Origin: Massilia sp. UBA2604
Lineage (GTDB): Bacteria > Pseudomonadota > Gammaproteobacteria > Burkholderiales > Burkholderiaceae_D
Assembly: GCA_002339265.1 (NCBI GenBank)
Contig: DDKG01000221.1
Coordinates: forward strand, 1 to 8,143
Direction of reading: 5' to 3'
DNA length: 8,143 bases
Shown: positions 1-6,430 of the stretch, in pieces
How the letters are laid out: each line of letters begins with the position of its first letter
Position numbering within the stretch: position 1 is the stretch's first letter
Translations under genes and position numbers: made by a program
Notes under the pieces: generated by a model
The model's input: the letters and a program-made list of their open reading frames with translations, nothing else
What the model was told of the DNA's origin: nothing
Database searches by the model: none

Positions 1-400
1 GAAGACCGAGATCATCAAGGCTTCGCGCCTGGGCACGGTGCAGATGTTCGAAAGTAACTGGATTGCCGACTTCCCCGACGGCGACAATTTTTATCAGCTG
101 CTGTATGGCCCGAATGCAGGTCGCGCCAATTACTCCCGTTTCAACCTGCCGGAGTACAACGTGCGCTATGAAAGAGCGCGCCTGCTCACCGATGGTGCGC
201 AGCGCAACAAGCTCTATTTCGAGATGAATCAACTGCTGCATGCCTATAACCCATGGGTGCCGTTGACCCATGTGCTGTCCGGCGACCTGCGTCATCCGTG
301 GCTGAAAAACTACAAACGGCATCCGGTCGAATTCACGACCTGGCGTTACCTCGATGTCGATGTTGCGCAAAGAGTACGTGCTGCCAGAGGCACACGTTAG
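1..400 (+). CDS. ABC transporter substrate-binding protein, family 5 (peptide type), C-terminal fragment
   Basis: Partial gene: the reading frame is open from base 2 at the left edge and ends at TAG 398-400, leaving about 132 C-terminal residues. The pattern WIADFPDGDNF, then YGPNAG, N-x-S-R-F-N-x-P-E-Y, a helix with QRNKLYFEMNQLL, and PWVPLTHV is the C-terminal lobe of SBP_bac_5 proteins (DppA/OppA/MppA type). These are periplasmic proteins that deliver di- or oligopeptides, and sometimes muropeptides or sugars, to an ABC permease. The internal ATG at 38 is not the start, because homology continues upstream of it. Permease and ATPase genes are not in the window, so the substrate cannot be named. 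It points the same way as the downstream TonB-dependent receptor, 219 bp away. No hairpin terminator is visible after the stop. Its G+C is visibly lower than the receptor's (33/60 for bases 61-120 against 41/60 for 1021-1080). Confidence 0.88.
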   Translation, partial: KTEIIKASRLGTVQMFESNWIADFPDGDNFYQLLYGPNAGRANYSRFNLPEYNVRYERARLLTDGAQRNKLYFEMNQLLHAYNPWVPLTHVLSGDLRHPWLKNYKRHPVEFTTWRYLDVDVAQRVRAARGTR

Positions 401-508
401 ATTTCGTGAGTTTTTCCTAAATAAAATATTCCTGCTGGTTATACTGCCCTCTGGTTAATTCATTGGCACCTGCGAAATTTGTGGGCGTACTCTGAAATCA
501 GAACATAA

Positions 509-538
509 CGTAATGCTAAGAGCCAACTAGCCATTACG
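509..538. promoter_or_regulatory. Inverted repeat / possible hairpin in the receptor leader
   Basis: CGTAATG (509-515) is mirrored by CATTACG (532-538). The pairing continues with CTA (516-518) against TAG (528-530) after a single bulged C at 531, leaving a 9-base loop (519-527). It lies 82 bp upstream of the receptor GTG start, in a non-coding A+T-rich gap. It could be a protein-binding operator or an RNA stem in the 5' leader. No T-run follows, so it is not a terminator. The pairing is seen directly; the function is a guess. Confidence 0.4.
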
Positions 539-607
539 AAGAGAGCAGGCCAGGCAGTGCGCTCGACGGTGCACCAATCTGGCCCAAGACCGCCAAGGGA
601 AAACGTT

Positions 608-612
608 AGGAG
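608..612 (+). promoter_or_regulatory. Shine-Dalgarno sequence fixing the receptor start
   Basis: AGGAG lies 7 bases before the GTG at 620-622. This supports GTG 620 over an in-frame GTG at 557, which has no comparable site. Translation from 620 begins directly with a signal peptide, whereas the extra 21 residues from 557 are Arg/Pro-rich and would bury it. Confidence 0.85.
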
Positions 613-619
613 AAACACG

Positions 620-3472
620 GTGAAATTAAAAAAGCTGGCACAGTTGATGGCCCTGATGGGCGTGGCCGCCCCGATCGTCGCACAGGCGCAGGCGCAAGGC
701 GACGCGCCGATGCAGCGGGTGGAAATCACCGGTTCGAGCATCAAGCGCATCGCCAAGGAAGGCGCGCTGCCGGTCGAGATCATCTCGCGCAAACAGCTGG
801 AAGACCAGGGCATCGTGACGGCCGAGCAGCTGATCGCGACCCTGAACGTGAACGGCAACGGTTCCGACAACCTGGCGTCGAACGCCGACGTCACCTCGGG
901 CGCCCAGCGCGGCAATAACGGCGCCTCGAGCGCCAACCTGCGCGGCCAGGGTTCCGATTCGACCCTGGTGCTGCTCAATGGCCGCCGCGTCGCAACCCAC
1001 GGCATGAAGGGTTCCGCGGTCGACCTGAACTCGATCCCGATGGCGGCGGTCGAGCGCGTCGAAGTGCTGAAGGACGGCGCCTCGGCCGTCTACGGCACCG
1101 ACGCGATCGGCGGCGTGATCAACTTCATCCTGCGCAAGAACTACAAGGGCCTGGAAGCCCAGGCCTTCACCGACGTCGCCGAAGAGAGCGGCGGCGAGAT
1201 CGGCCGCGTCACCCTGACCGGCGGCTGGGGCGACCTCGACACCCAGGGCTGGAACGTGCTGGTGACGGCCGCACACAGCGAGAACAAGGCGCTGCGCGGC
1301 GACCAGCGCGATTTCGTAAATACCTTCCAGCCGAACCGCGGCGTGTCGGTGGATACGCGCGGCACCCCGCACGCCAACATCTTTGCCACCACCCTGGGAC
1401 CATCGCTGCTGTCGCCGACCGGCGTCGGCCCGACCCTGCCGGGCGGCGGCGTCGCCTACAACGGCATCAGCCTGCTCGACCTGCCTGGCGGCGCCGGCTG
1501 CAACAGCATCGACGGCATGGACGTCTATGACGAGAAGCTGTGGGACACGCCGAGCGCCGGCTATGGCTGCGCATGGGACACGGGCCGCGCCGCCGTGCTG
1601 CAGCAGCCGGTCAAGAACACCAACGCGCTGGCCCGCGCCACCTTCAATGTGGGCCAGCACCAGCTGTTCGCCGAAGCGGTCGGCTCGCGCGTCGAAGTCG
1701 CCAAGCGCTTTTCGCCGAACCAGGTCTCGCCATCGGCGTCGACCTTTGGACCGACCTCGTTCTACCCGAGCACCGGCGCCGCCTATGACCGCGTGTACAA
1801 CGACCTGGTCAAGGTCTTCCCGAGCATCGCCGCCAACTATGGCCTGCCGATCGCCTACCGCTGGCGCTGCATGGAGTGCGGCAACCGCGAGATCGAGACC
1901 GAGACCAAGGCCGGTCGCGTCCTGGTCGGCGCCGACGGTCCATTGACCCTGTTCGGCCGCACCTTCGACTACCGCGTCGGCCTGTCGCGCGCCTTCAGCG
2001 AATCCGATTCCACCCTGGGCACGGGCTTCAACTACACGCGGCCGCTGGCCGATGCGCTGGGGACGGGCATCATCAATCCCTTCCTGATGCCGGGCGAAAC
2101 CCAGAGCCAGGCAGCGCTGGACCTGATCGCCAGCACCTCGGCCGCCGGTGTGGTGCTGTACGGCGGCACCAGCACCATGACCCAGCTCGATGGTGCGATC
2201 TCGGGCGAACTCTTCAACCTGCCGGCCGGCCCGGTCATGGCCGCCGTCGGCGTCGACCTGCGCCGCGAGGAATACAAGTTCAACGGCGACGAGCGCAGCA
2301 TCGCCGACCGTCGCGCGATCCTGAACGCGCCGTTCGACGACGTCAACGCGCTGGACAAGGTCAAGCGCGACATCAAGGCGGTCTACGCCGAGGTGCTGGT
2401 GCCGGTGACCCAGGCGCTGGAGCTGACCTTCGCCATCCGCCGCGACGACTACACCGGCTTCGGCACCACCACCAATCCGAAGGTGTCGTTCCGCTACCAG
2501 CCGCTGGCATCGCTGATGTTCCGCGGTTCGTACAACGAGAGCTTCCGCGCGCCGTCGTTCAACCAGCTGTTCAACGGCATTACCATCTCGCCGTACGCCG
2601 GCAAGGACCTGGCGGATCCGGCGACGTGCCCGGGCGGCAAGGTCGATAGTTCCAGGCCAGGATGTGAATCGGTCAACCCGGACACCTTCACCGGCGGCCG
2701 TCCCGAGCTGGGCCCGGAAACGGCGAAGCAGGGCAGCATCGGTGTGGTGTTCGAGCCGACCAGCTTCTTCTCGGCCAGTGCTGACCTGTGGGAGATTCGC
2801 AAGGAAAACACGATCGATTCGTTCAACCTGGCGACCATGCTGGAGAACTACGACTACTTCCAGAACGCTTTCCTGCGCGATCCCGCGACCGGGCAGTTGG
2901 CCGTGGTCGACCAGCGCTGGATCAATACCGGTGAGCGCATTACCCGCGGCGTCGAAGTGGGCGCCCGCCTGAACGGCAAGTTCAGCACCGGCGCGATCTG
3001 GAGCGTGGGCCTGGACGGTTCGCGCCTGCTGGAGAAGAAATCGCGCGCCACCACCGACGCGCCGTTCGGCGAGAGCGAAGTGGGCCGCTTCCTGTTCACC
3101 GGCGACCTGGGCCTGAAGTGGAAGCACAGCGCCTACGTCACCTACAAGTACGGCAACTGGAGCGGCATGCTGCAGAACATCTACCGTTCGGGCTATGACG
3201 ACCAGGTGCTGCCGGGCGTGGCCAGCGGCCGCATCGTGCCGTCGGACTACCAGCGCAAGGTCGACGACTACTCGATCTTCAACCTGTCGGTGAACTACAC
3301 GGGCTTCCAGAACCTGACCCTGACCGCAGGCGTCAAGAACCTGCTGAATGAAGATCCGCCGTTCGCGATCACCTACGACAGCAACACCGGCGCCGGCAGC
3401 AGCTGGGAACCGCGTGTCGCCGATCCGCGTGGCCGCTCGTTCACCCTGATGGCGAACTACAAGTTCTTCTGA
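620..3472 (+). CDS. TonB-dependent outer-membrane receptor
   Basis: A 950-residue receptor that would use TonB/ExbBD energy to import a ligand across the outer membrane. Residues 1 to about 25 form a signal peptide (KLKK, hydrophobic stretch, AQAQA cleavage region). VEITGS (34-39) resembles a TonB box. The plug domain spans roughly 45-175: NLRGQGSDSTLVLLNGRRV (106-124), then VERVEVLKDGASAVYGTDAIGG (144-165), then a GVINFILRK ending. The 22-strand barrel fills the rest, with SYNESFRAPSFNQLF (637-651), a VKNLLNEDPPF motif (905-915) and a terminal Phe typical of outer-membrane barrels. Cysteines occur in close pairs (294/317, 417/420, 670/682), probably in surface loops. The GTG start is chosen on the AGGAG site and the signal peptide. 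A strong terminator follows the stop. The peptide-type binding protein upstream and the LD-carboxypeptidase downstream hint at a peptide or cell-wall fragment ligand, but no motif shows this; siderophore or glycan import is possible. Confidence 0.96.
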   Translation: MKLKKLAQLMALMGVAAPIVAQAQAQGDAPMQRVEITGSSIKRIAKEGALPVEIISRKQLEDQGIVTAEQLIATLNVNGNGSDNLASNADVTSGAQRGNNGASSANLRGQGSDSTLVLLNGRRVATHGMKGSAVDLNSIPMAAVERVEVLKDGASAVYGTDAIGGVINFILRKNYKGLEAQAFTDVAEESGGEIGRVTLTGGWGDLDTQGWNVLVTAAHSENKALRGDQRDFVNTFQPNRGVSVDTRGTPHANIFATTLGPSLLSPTGVGPTLPGGGVAYNGISLLDLPGGAGCNSIDGMDVYDEKLWDTPSAGYGCAWDTGRAAVLQQPVKNTNALARATFNVGQHQLFAEAVGSRVEVAKRFSPNQVSPSASTFGPTSFYPSTGAAYDRVYNDLVKVFPSIAANYGLPIAYRWRCMECGNREIETETKAGRVLVGADGPLTLFGRTFDYRVGLSRAFSESDSTLGTGFNYTRPLADALGTGIINPFLMPGETQSQAALDLIASTSAAGVVLYGGTSTMTQLDGAISGELFNLPAGPVMAAVGVDLRREEYKFNGDERSIADRRAILNAPFDDVNALDKVKRDIKAVYAEVLVPVTQALELTFAIRRDDYTGFGTTTNPKVSFRYQPLASLMFRGSYNESFRAPSFNQLFNGITISPYAGKDLADPATCPGGKVDSSRPGCESVNPDTFTGGRPELGPETAKQGSIGVVFEPTSFFSASADLWEIRKENTIDSFNLATMLENYDYFQNAFLRDPATGQLAVVDQRWINTGERITRGVEVGARLNGKFSTGAIWSVGLDGSRLLEKKSRATTDAPFGESEVGRFLFTGDLGLKWKHSAYVTYKYGNWSGMLQNIYRSGYDDQVLPGVASGRIVPSDYQRKVDDYSIFNLSVNYTGFQNLTLTAGVKNLLNEDPPFAITYDSNTGAGSSWEPRVADPRGRSFTLMANYKFF

Positions 3473-3487
3473 TTGATCTACACTGAG

Positions 3488-3532
3488 GGCCCGCGCTGCG
3501 GAGGTGTTCGACCTCCCGGCGCGGGCCTTTTT
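3488..3532 (+). terminator. Rho-independent terminator after the receptor gene
   Basis: GGCCCGCGC (3488-3496) pairs perfectly with GCGCGGGCC (3519-3527). A small internal mismatch (TGC against CG) follows, then GGAGGT (3500-3505) pairs with ACCTCC (3511-3516) around a GTTCG loop. Five T residues (3528-3532) follow the stem directly. It begins 15 bp after the receptor stop and should end the receptor transcript, separating it from the carboxypeptidase gene. Confidence 0.93.
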
Positions 3533-3542
3533 ATTCAGACCC

Positions 3543-3580
3543 TCGCACGTAATCGGTAATCCGTAATCTTCGCACGTCAT
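3543..3580. repeat. Short direct repeats upstream of the palindromic element
   Basis: TCGCACGT occurs at 3543-3550 and again at 3570-3577; extended, the copies read TCGCACGTAATC and TCGCACGTCATC. Between them are three tandem 7-mers of the form GTAATCN (3549-3555, 3556-3562, 3563-3569). The second TCGCACGT runs into the left arm of the palindrome. The repeats may be slippage or a trace of how the palindrome arrived; their role is unknown. Confidence 0.45.
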
Positions 3581-3660
3581 CCCCGCGCAGGCGGGGATCC
3601 AGGTTTGCATGCATCCGCTATGCAAGCATAACTTGGGTCCCCGCCTGCGCGGGGACGACG
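3575..3660. repeat. REP/BIME-like palindromic element with CCCCGCGCAGGCGGGG cores
   Basis: Two arms of about 40 bp (3575-3614 and 3620-3660) are near-perfect inverted copies around a 5-base centre. They differ by a few substitutions and one indel. Each arm is itself a hairpin: CCCCGC-GCAG-GCGGGG at 3581-3596, and its mirror at 3639-3654. Antisense translation gives the peptides IPACAGMT and VPAQAGTQ, which are familiar products of this repeat class when it is mistaken for coding DNA. The core resembles neisserial dRS3-type repeats (ATTCCC...GGGAAT) but is longer in its G/C stem. It fills the gap between the receptor terminator and the carboxypeptidase gene. It may act as an mRNA structure, a protein-binding site or a mobile non-autonomous element. 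Confidence 0.88.
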
Positions 3661-3675
3661 TTGATTGGCACCGTC

Positions 3676-4728
3676 ATGAAAATCAGCCGCCGCAGCTTCG
3701 GCGCCATCGCCGCCGCTCTTTCCATTGCCTTGCCAGGTGTCGCCGCAGCGCGCCGGCATTCCCCACGTCCCATGAAAAAACTCGTCAAACCGCCGCGCCT
3801 GAAACGCGGCGACACCGTCGGCCTGATCGCCCCCGGCGGCTACACCACCGACCGGTCCATCGAGAAGGCGGTGCGCAATATCGAAGCATTGGGTTTCAAG
3901 GTCAGGATCGGGACCTATTTGCGTGAGGTGTTCGGCAATTACGCTGGCTCCGTCGAACAGCGCCTGGCCGACCTGCATGCGATGTTCGACGATCCGGAGG
4001 TCAAGGCGATCTGGCCGATCCGCGGCGGGTCGGGCTGCATCTCGCTGCTGTCAGGTCTCGACTACGACCTCATTCGCCGCAATCCCAAGGTCTTGATCGG
4101 CTATTCCGACATCACGGCGCTGCATCTCGCAATTTATAAACGCACTGGCCTGGTGACCTTCCACGGCCCGGTGGCCTCGTCGACGATGACGCCGTATTCG
4201 ACCGAGCACATGATGGCGGTGCTGACCGAGCCGCAGGCCAGCTACACGATCCGGATGTCGCAGGAGAACGCGGAACGCGCGCTAGCCGAGCCGCACTTCG
4301 GCGTCCACACCTTCACCCACGGCGTAGCCACCGGAGCTCTCATGGGCGGCAACCTGTCGCTGGTGGCGGCGCTGGCCGGCACGCCATATGCAGCGGATAT
4401 CGAGGACAGCATCCTGTTCCTGGAAGAGGTGAATGAGGCGCCTTACCGCATCGACCGCTGGATGACCCAGCTCGACCTGGCGGGCGGCTTCAGGAATGCG
4501 GCGGCGCTGGTGGTCGGCATCTGCGAGAACTGCGGGCCGGAGCACGAAGACATTTCATTGACGCTGGAGCGCACCCTCGGCCTGCACCTGCATCCCTTGA
4601 CCATCCCGGCGGTGTCGGGCTATTCGATCGGGCATATCCGCAACCAGTTCACGCTGCCGATGGGGATCCAGGCGCGGATCGACACCAGGGCCCAGACGAT
4701 CACGCTGCTGGAGCCGGCGGTTATCTGA
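3676..4728 (+). CDS. Tat-exported LD-carboxypeptidase (peptidase family S66, LdcA/MccF fold)
   Basis: A 350-residue serine carboxypeptidase. Known family members remove the terminal D-amino acid from murein tetrapeptides (LdcA) or cleave microcin C-type nucleotide peptides (MccF). The nucleophile elbow is GYSD with Ser144. The acidic residue lies in LFLEEVNEAPYRIDR (Glu250 or Glu251), and His320 sits in SGYSIGHIRNQFTLPMG, so the Ser-Glu-His set is complete. KRGDTVGLIAPGG (43-55) is the usual N-terminal strand. Residues 1-25 form a twin-arginine signal (SRRSFGA, hydrophobic run, AAA before RR), suggesting export of a folded enzyme, whereas E. coli LdcA is cytoplasmic. ATG 3676 is preferred because it gives this signal; no clear Shine-Dalgarno is visible. 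TTG 3661 and ATG 3772 (a signal-less form) are alternatives. The end overlaps the convergent acetyltransferase gene by 8 bp. The true substrate is not determined by the sequence. Confidence 0.93.
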   Translation: MKISRRSFGAIAAALSIALPGVAAARRHSPRPMKKLVKPPRLKRGDTVGLIAPGGYTTDRSIEKAVRNIEALGFKVRIGTYLREVFGNYAGSVEQRLADLHAMFDDPEVKAIWPIRGGSGCISLLSGLDYDLIRRNPKVLIGYSDITALHLAIYKRTGLVTFHGPVASSTMTPYSTEHMMAVLTEPQASYTIRMSQENAERALAEPHFGVHTFTHGVATGALMGGNLSLVAALAGTPYAADIEDSILFLEEVNEAPYRIDRWMTQLDLAGGFRNAAALVVGICENCGPEHEDISLTLERTLGLHLHPLTIPAVSGYSIGHIRNQFTLPMGIQARIDTRAQTITLLEPAVI

Positions 4729-5272
4729 CGCGGCGGCTCATCATGACCGAGCCGTGCGACTCGCCATCGATCCGGTACAGGTCCGGCACTTCGCCGACGA
4801 CGACGAAGCCGGCGCGCTCGTACAGCCGGCGCGCGGCAACGTTCACCGACAGCACGTCCAGGTCGACCCATTCGAGCGGCGGCGTGGCGCCGGCCCAGGC
4901 CAGTGCGGTATCGACCAGCAGCCGCCCCAGCCCCAGGCGCCGGGCGTCGCGGTGCACGCCCATACCGAGCAGGGTGCGGTGCGTGGCGGCAGGCTCGGGC
5001 CGCGCGCGCAGGTCGACGTGGCCGGCGATATTGCCGGCGCCATCGAGCGCGATCCACACCCGGCGCCAGCCCGGCTGGCCGAAGGGCGTATCGAGGCCGC
5101 CGGCAAAGGCGGCCGCTTTCTCGGGCGGGAAGCGCGACAACGCGCGCGGCTGCGGTTGGAACAGCGGCGTGCCGGCGCGGCCGTTGTCCTGCAGGTGGTC
5201 GTCGAGGTAGAGGAACAGCTGCGGCAGCCGTTCCGGTTCGAGCGCCACGATCCGCAGGAGCGGCAGGTTCAC
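4721..5272 (-). CDS. GNAT family N-acetyltransferase
   Basis: A 183-residue acetyltransferase that should transfer an acyl group from acetyl-CoA to an amine; the acceptor is unknown. The acetyl-CoA site (motif A) is LLGMGVHRDARRLGLGRLL at about 101-119, with the R-R-x-G-x-G pyrophosphate loop at 111-116. Motif B follows as N144 and RRLYERAGF (148-156), the usual GNAT C-terminal helix and strand. The first 70 residues are less conserved and may bind the acceptor. The start is GTG at 5272-5270, which overlaps the TGA of the acyl-CoA dehydrogenase gene as GTGA. There is no evident Shine-Dalgarno, so translational coupling is likely. It is probably the last gene of the minus-strand operon. Its stop lies inside the 3' end of the opposing carboxypeptidase gene. 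Confidence 0.87.
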   Translation of the reverse strand: MNLPLLRIVALEPERLPQLFLYLDDHLQDNGRAGTPLFQPQPRALSRFPPEKAAAFAGGLDTPFGQPGWRRVWIALDGAGNIAGHVDLRARPEPAATHRTLLGMGVHRDARRLGLGRLLVDTALAWAGATPPLEWVDLDVLSVNVAARRLYERAGFVVVGEVPDLYRIDGESHGSVMMSRRVR

Positions 5273-6396
5273 AGCGCGCGCGCGATCAGGATTTTCTGGA
5301 TGTCGCTCGTGCCTTCATAGATCTGGCACACACGCACGTCGCGGTAGATGCGCTCGACCGGGAAGTCGGACACGTAGCCGTAGCCGCCAAACACCTGCAT
5401 CGCGCTCGAGACCACGTTCTCGGCCATCTCGGAGGCGAACAGCTTGGCCATCGCCGCTTCCTTGAGGCAGGGCCGGCCCGCATCCTTCATCGCGGCGGCG
5501 TGCAGGATCAGCTGGCGCGCGGCTTCGATCTTCATTGCCATCTCGGCCAGGCGGAACTGCACCGCCTGGTGCTCGAAGATCGGCTTGCCGAAACTCTCGC
5601 GTTCCTTTGCGTAGCCGAGCGCCGACTCGTAGGCCGCGCGCGCCATGCCGACCGATTGCGAGGCGATGCCGATGCGGCCGCCCTCGAGGCCCGACAGGGC
5701 GATCTTGTAGCCCATGCCTTCCTCGCCGATCAGGTTCTCTGCCGGAATGCGGCAATTGTCGAACACGATCTGCGCCGTGTCCGACGAATGCTGGCCCATC
5801 TTCTGCTCGATACCGGCCACGATGTAGCCGGGCGTGTCGGTCGGCACCCAGAAGGCGCTGATGCCCTTCTTGCCGGCGGCCTTGTCGGTGACGGCCATGA
5901 CGATCGCCACGTCGCCATGCTTGCCGCTGGTGATGAACTGCTTGGTGCCGTTGATGACGTAATGGTCGCCGTCGCGTGTTGCCGTGGTGCGCAGCGCCGC
6001 CGCATCGCTGCCGGTGTGCGGCTCGGTGAGGGCGAAGGCGCCCAGCAGCTCACCCTGCGCCAAGGGCCGCAACCAGCGTTCCTTCTGTTCCTCGTTCGCA
6101 TACATCATGGCGATGCTGCACACGGGACAGTTGTTGACCGAGATGATGGTCGAGGTGCCGCCGTCGCCGGCCGCGATTTCTTCGAGCACCAGCGCCAGCG
6201 ACACATAGTCCAGGCCCGCGCCGCCATACTGCTCCGGCACCGCCACGCCGAAGGCGCCCAGGGCTGCCAGCTCCTTCAGCTCCTCCTTCGGGAAATGGTG
6301 TTCGCGGTCCCAGCGCGCGGCGTTGGGGGCCAGGCGCTCCTGCGCAAAGCTGCGCAGGGCGTCGCGGATCATCTGGTGTTCTTCGCTCAGGATCAT
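5269..6396 (-). CDS. Acyl-CoA dehydrogenase, short-chain type
   Basis: A 375-residue FAD flavoenzyme that makes the alpha-beta double bond in acyl-CoA and passes electrons to electron-transfer flavoprotein. The normal order of domains is present: N-terminal helical domain; beta domain with FALTEPHTGSD (121-131); C-terminal helices with RESFGKPI (266-273), QVFGGYGYVSDFPVERIYRD (334-353) and QIYEGTSD. Glu361 of the EGT motif is at the catalytic-base position of short-, medium- and short/branched-chain enzymes. The isovaleryl-CoA dehydrogenase base position falls on Gly240 in GLEGGRIGIA, so that subclass is unlikely. The ATG at 6396-6394 has only a weak GAGA upstream. It follows the dehydrogenase/reductase gene by 34 bp and overlaps the GNAT start by 4 bp. 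The chain-length preference cannot be read further. Confidence 0.96.
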   Translation of the reverse strand: MILSEEHQMIRDALRSFAQERLAPNAARWDREHHFPKEELKELAALGAFGVAVPEQYGGAGLDYVSLALVLEEIAAGDGGTSTIISVNNCPVCSIAMMYANEEQKERWLRPLAQGELLGAFALTEPHTGSDAAALRTTATRDGDHYVINGTKQFITSGKHGDVAIVMAVTDKAAGKKGISAFWVPTDTPGYIVAGIEQKMGQHSSDTAQIVFDNCRIPAENLIGEEGMGYKIALSGLEGGRIGIASQSVGMARAAYESALGYAKERESFGKPIFEHQAVQFRLAEMAMKIEAARQLILHAAAMKDAGRPCLKEAAMAKLFASEMAENVVSSAMQVFGGYGYVSDFPVERIYRDVRVCQIYEGTSDIQKILIARAL

Positions 6397-6430
6397 GGTG
6401 TCTCGTGTGTTTTTTATGTGGTGGGATTGC

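Noticed and set aside
463..482. TTGGCAC resembling the -24 half of a sigma-54 promoter upstream of the receptor
   Set aside because: The GC of the -12 element is not at the required distance: ten bases after GG the sequence reads AT, so the site is incomplete.
557..619. A 21-residue N-terminal extension of the receptor starting at GTG 557
   Set aside because: It has no Shine-Dalgarno, an Arg/Pro-rich composition, and would bury the signal peptide. GTG 620 has AGGAG at proper spacing.
626..3625. A 999-codon open frame on the minus strand opposite the receptor gene
   Set aside because: It mirrors the receptor gene through G/C-biased third positions that suppress antisense stops. Its product has no recognisable fold, begins inside the palindromic repeat (IPACAGMT) and crosses the receptor terminator.
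3575..3660. Palindrome considered as a CRISPR unit or as a second terminator
   Set aside because: There is only one inverted pair with no spacer-repeat series, and no T-run follows either stem.
3577..3978. Minus-strand open frame whose product contains PRAGGDPSYACIAD
   Set aside because: It is made of translated palindromic repeat joined to the antisense of the carboxypeptidase gene, a familiar source of spurious annotations.
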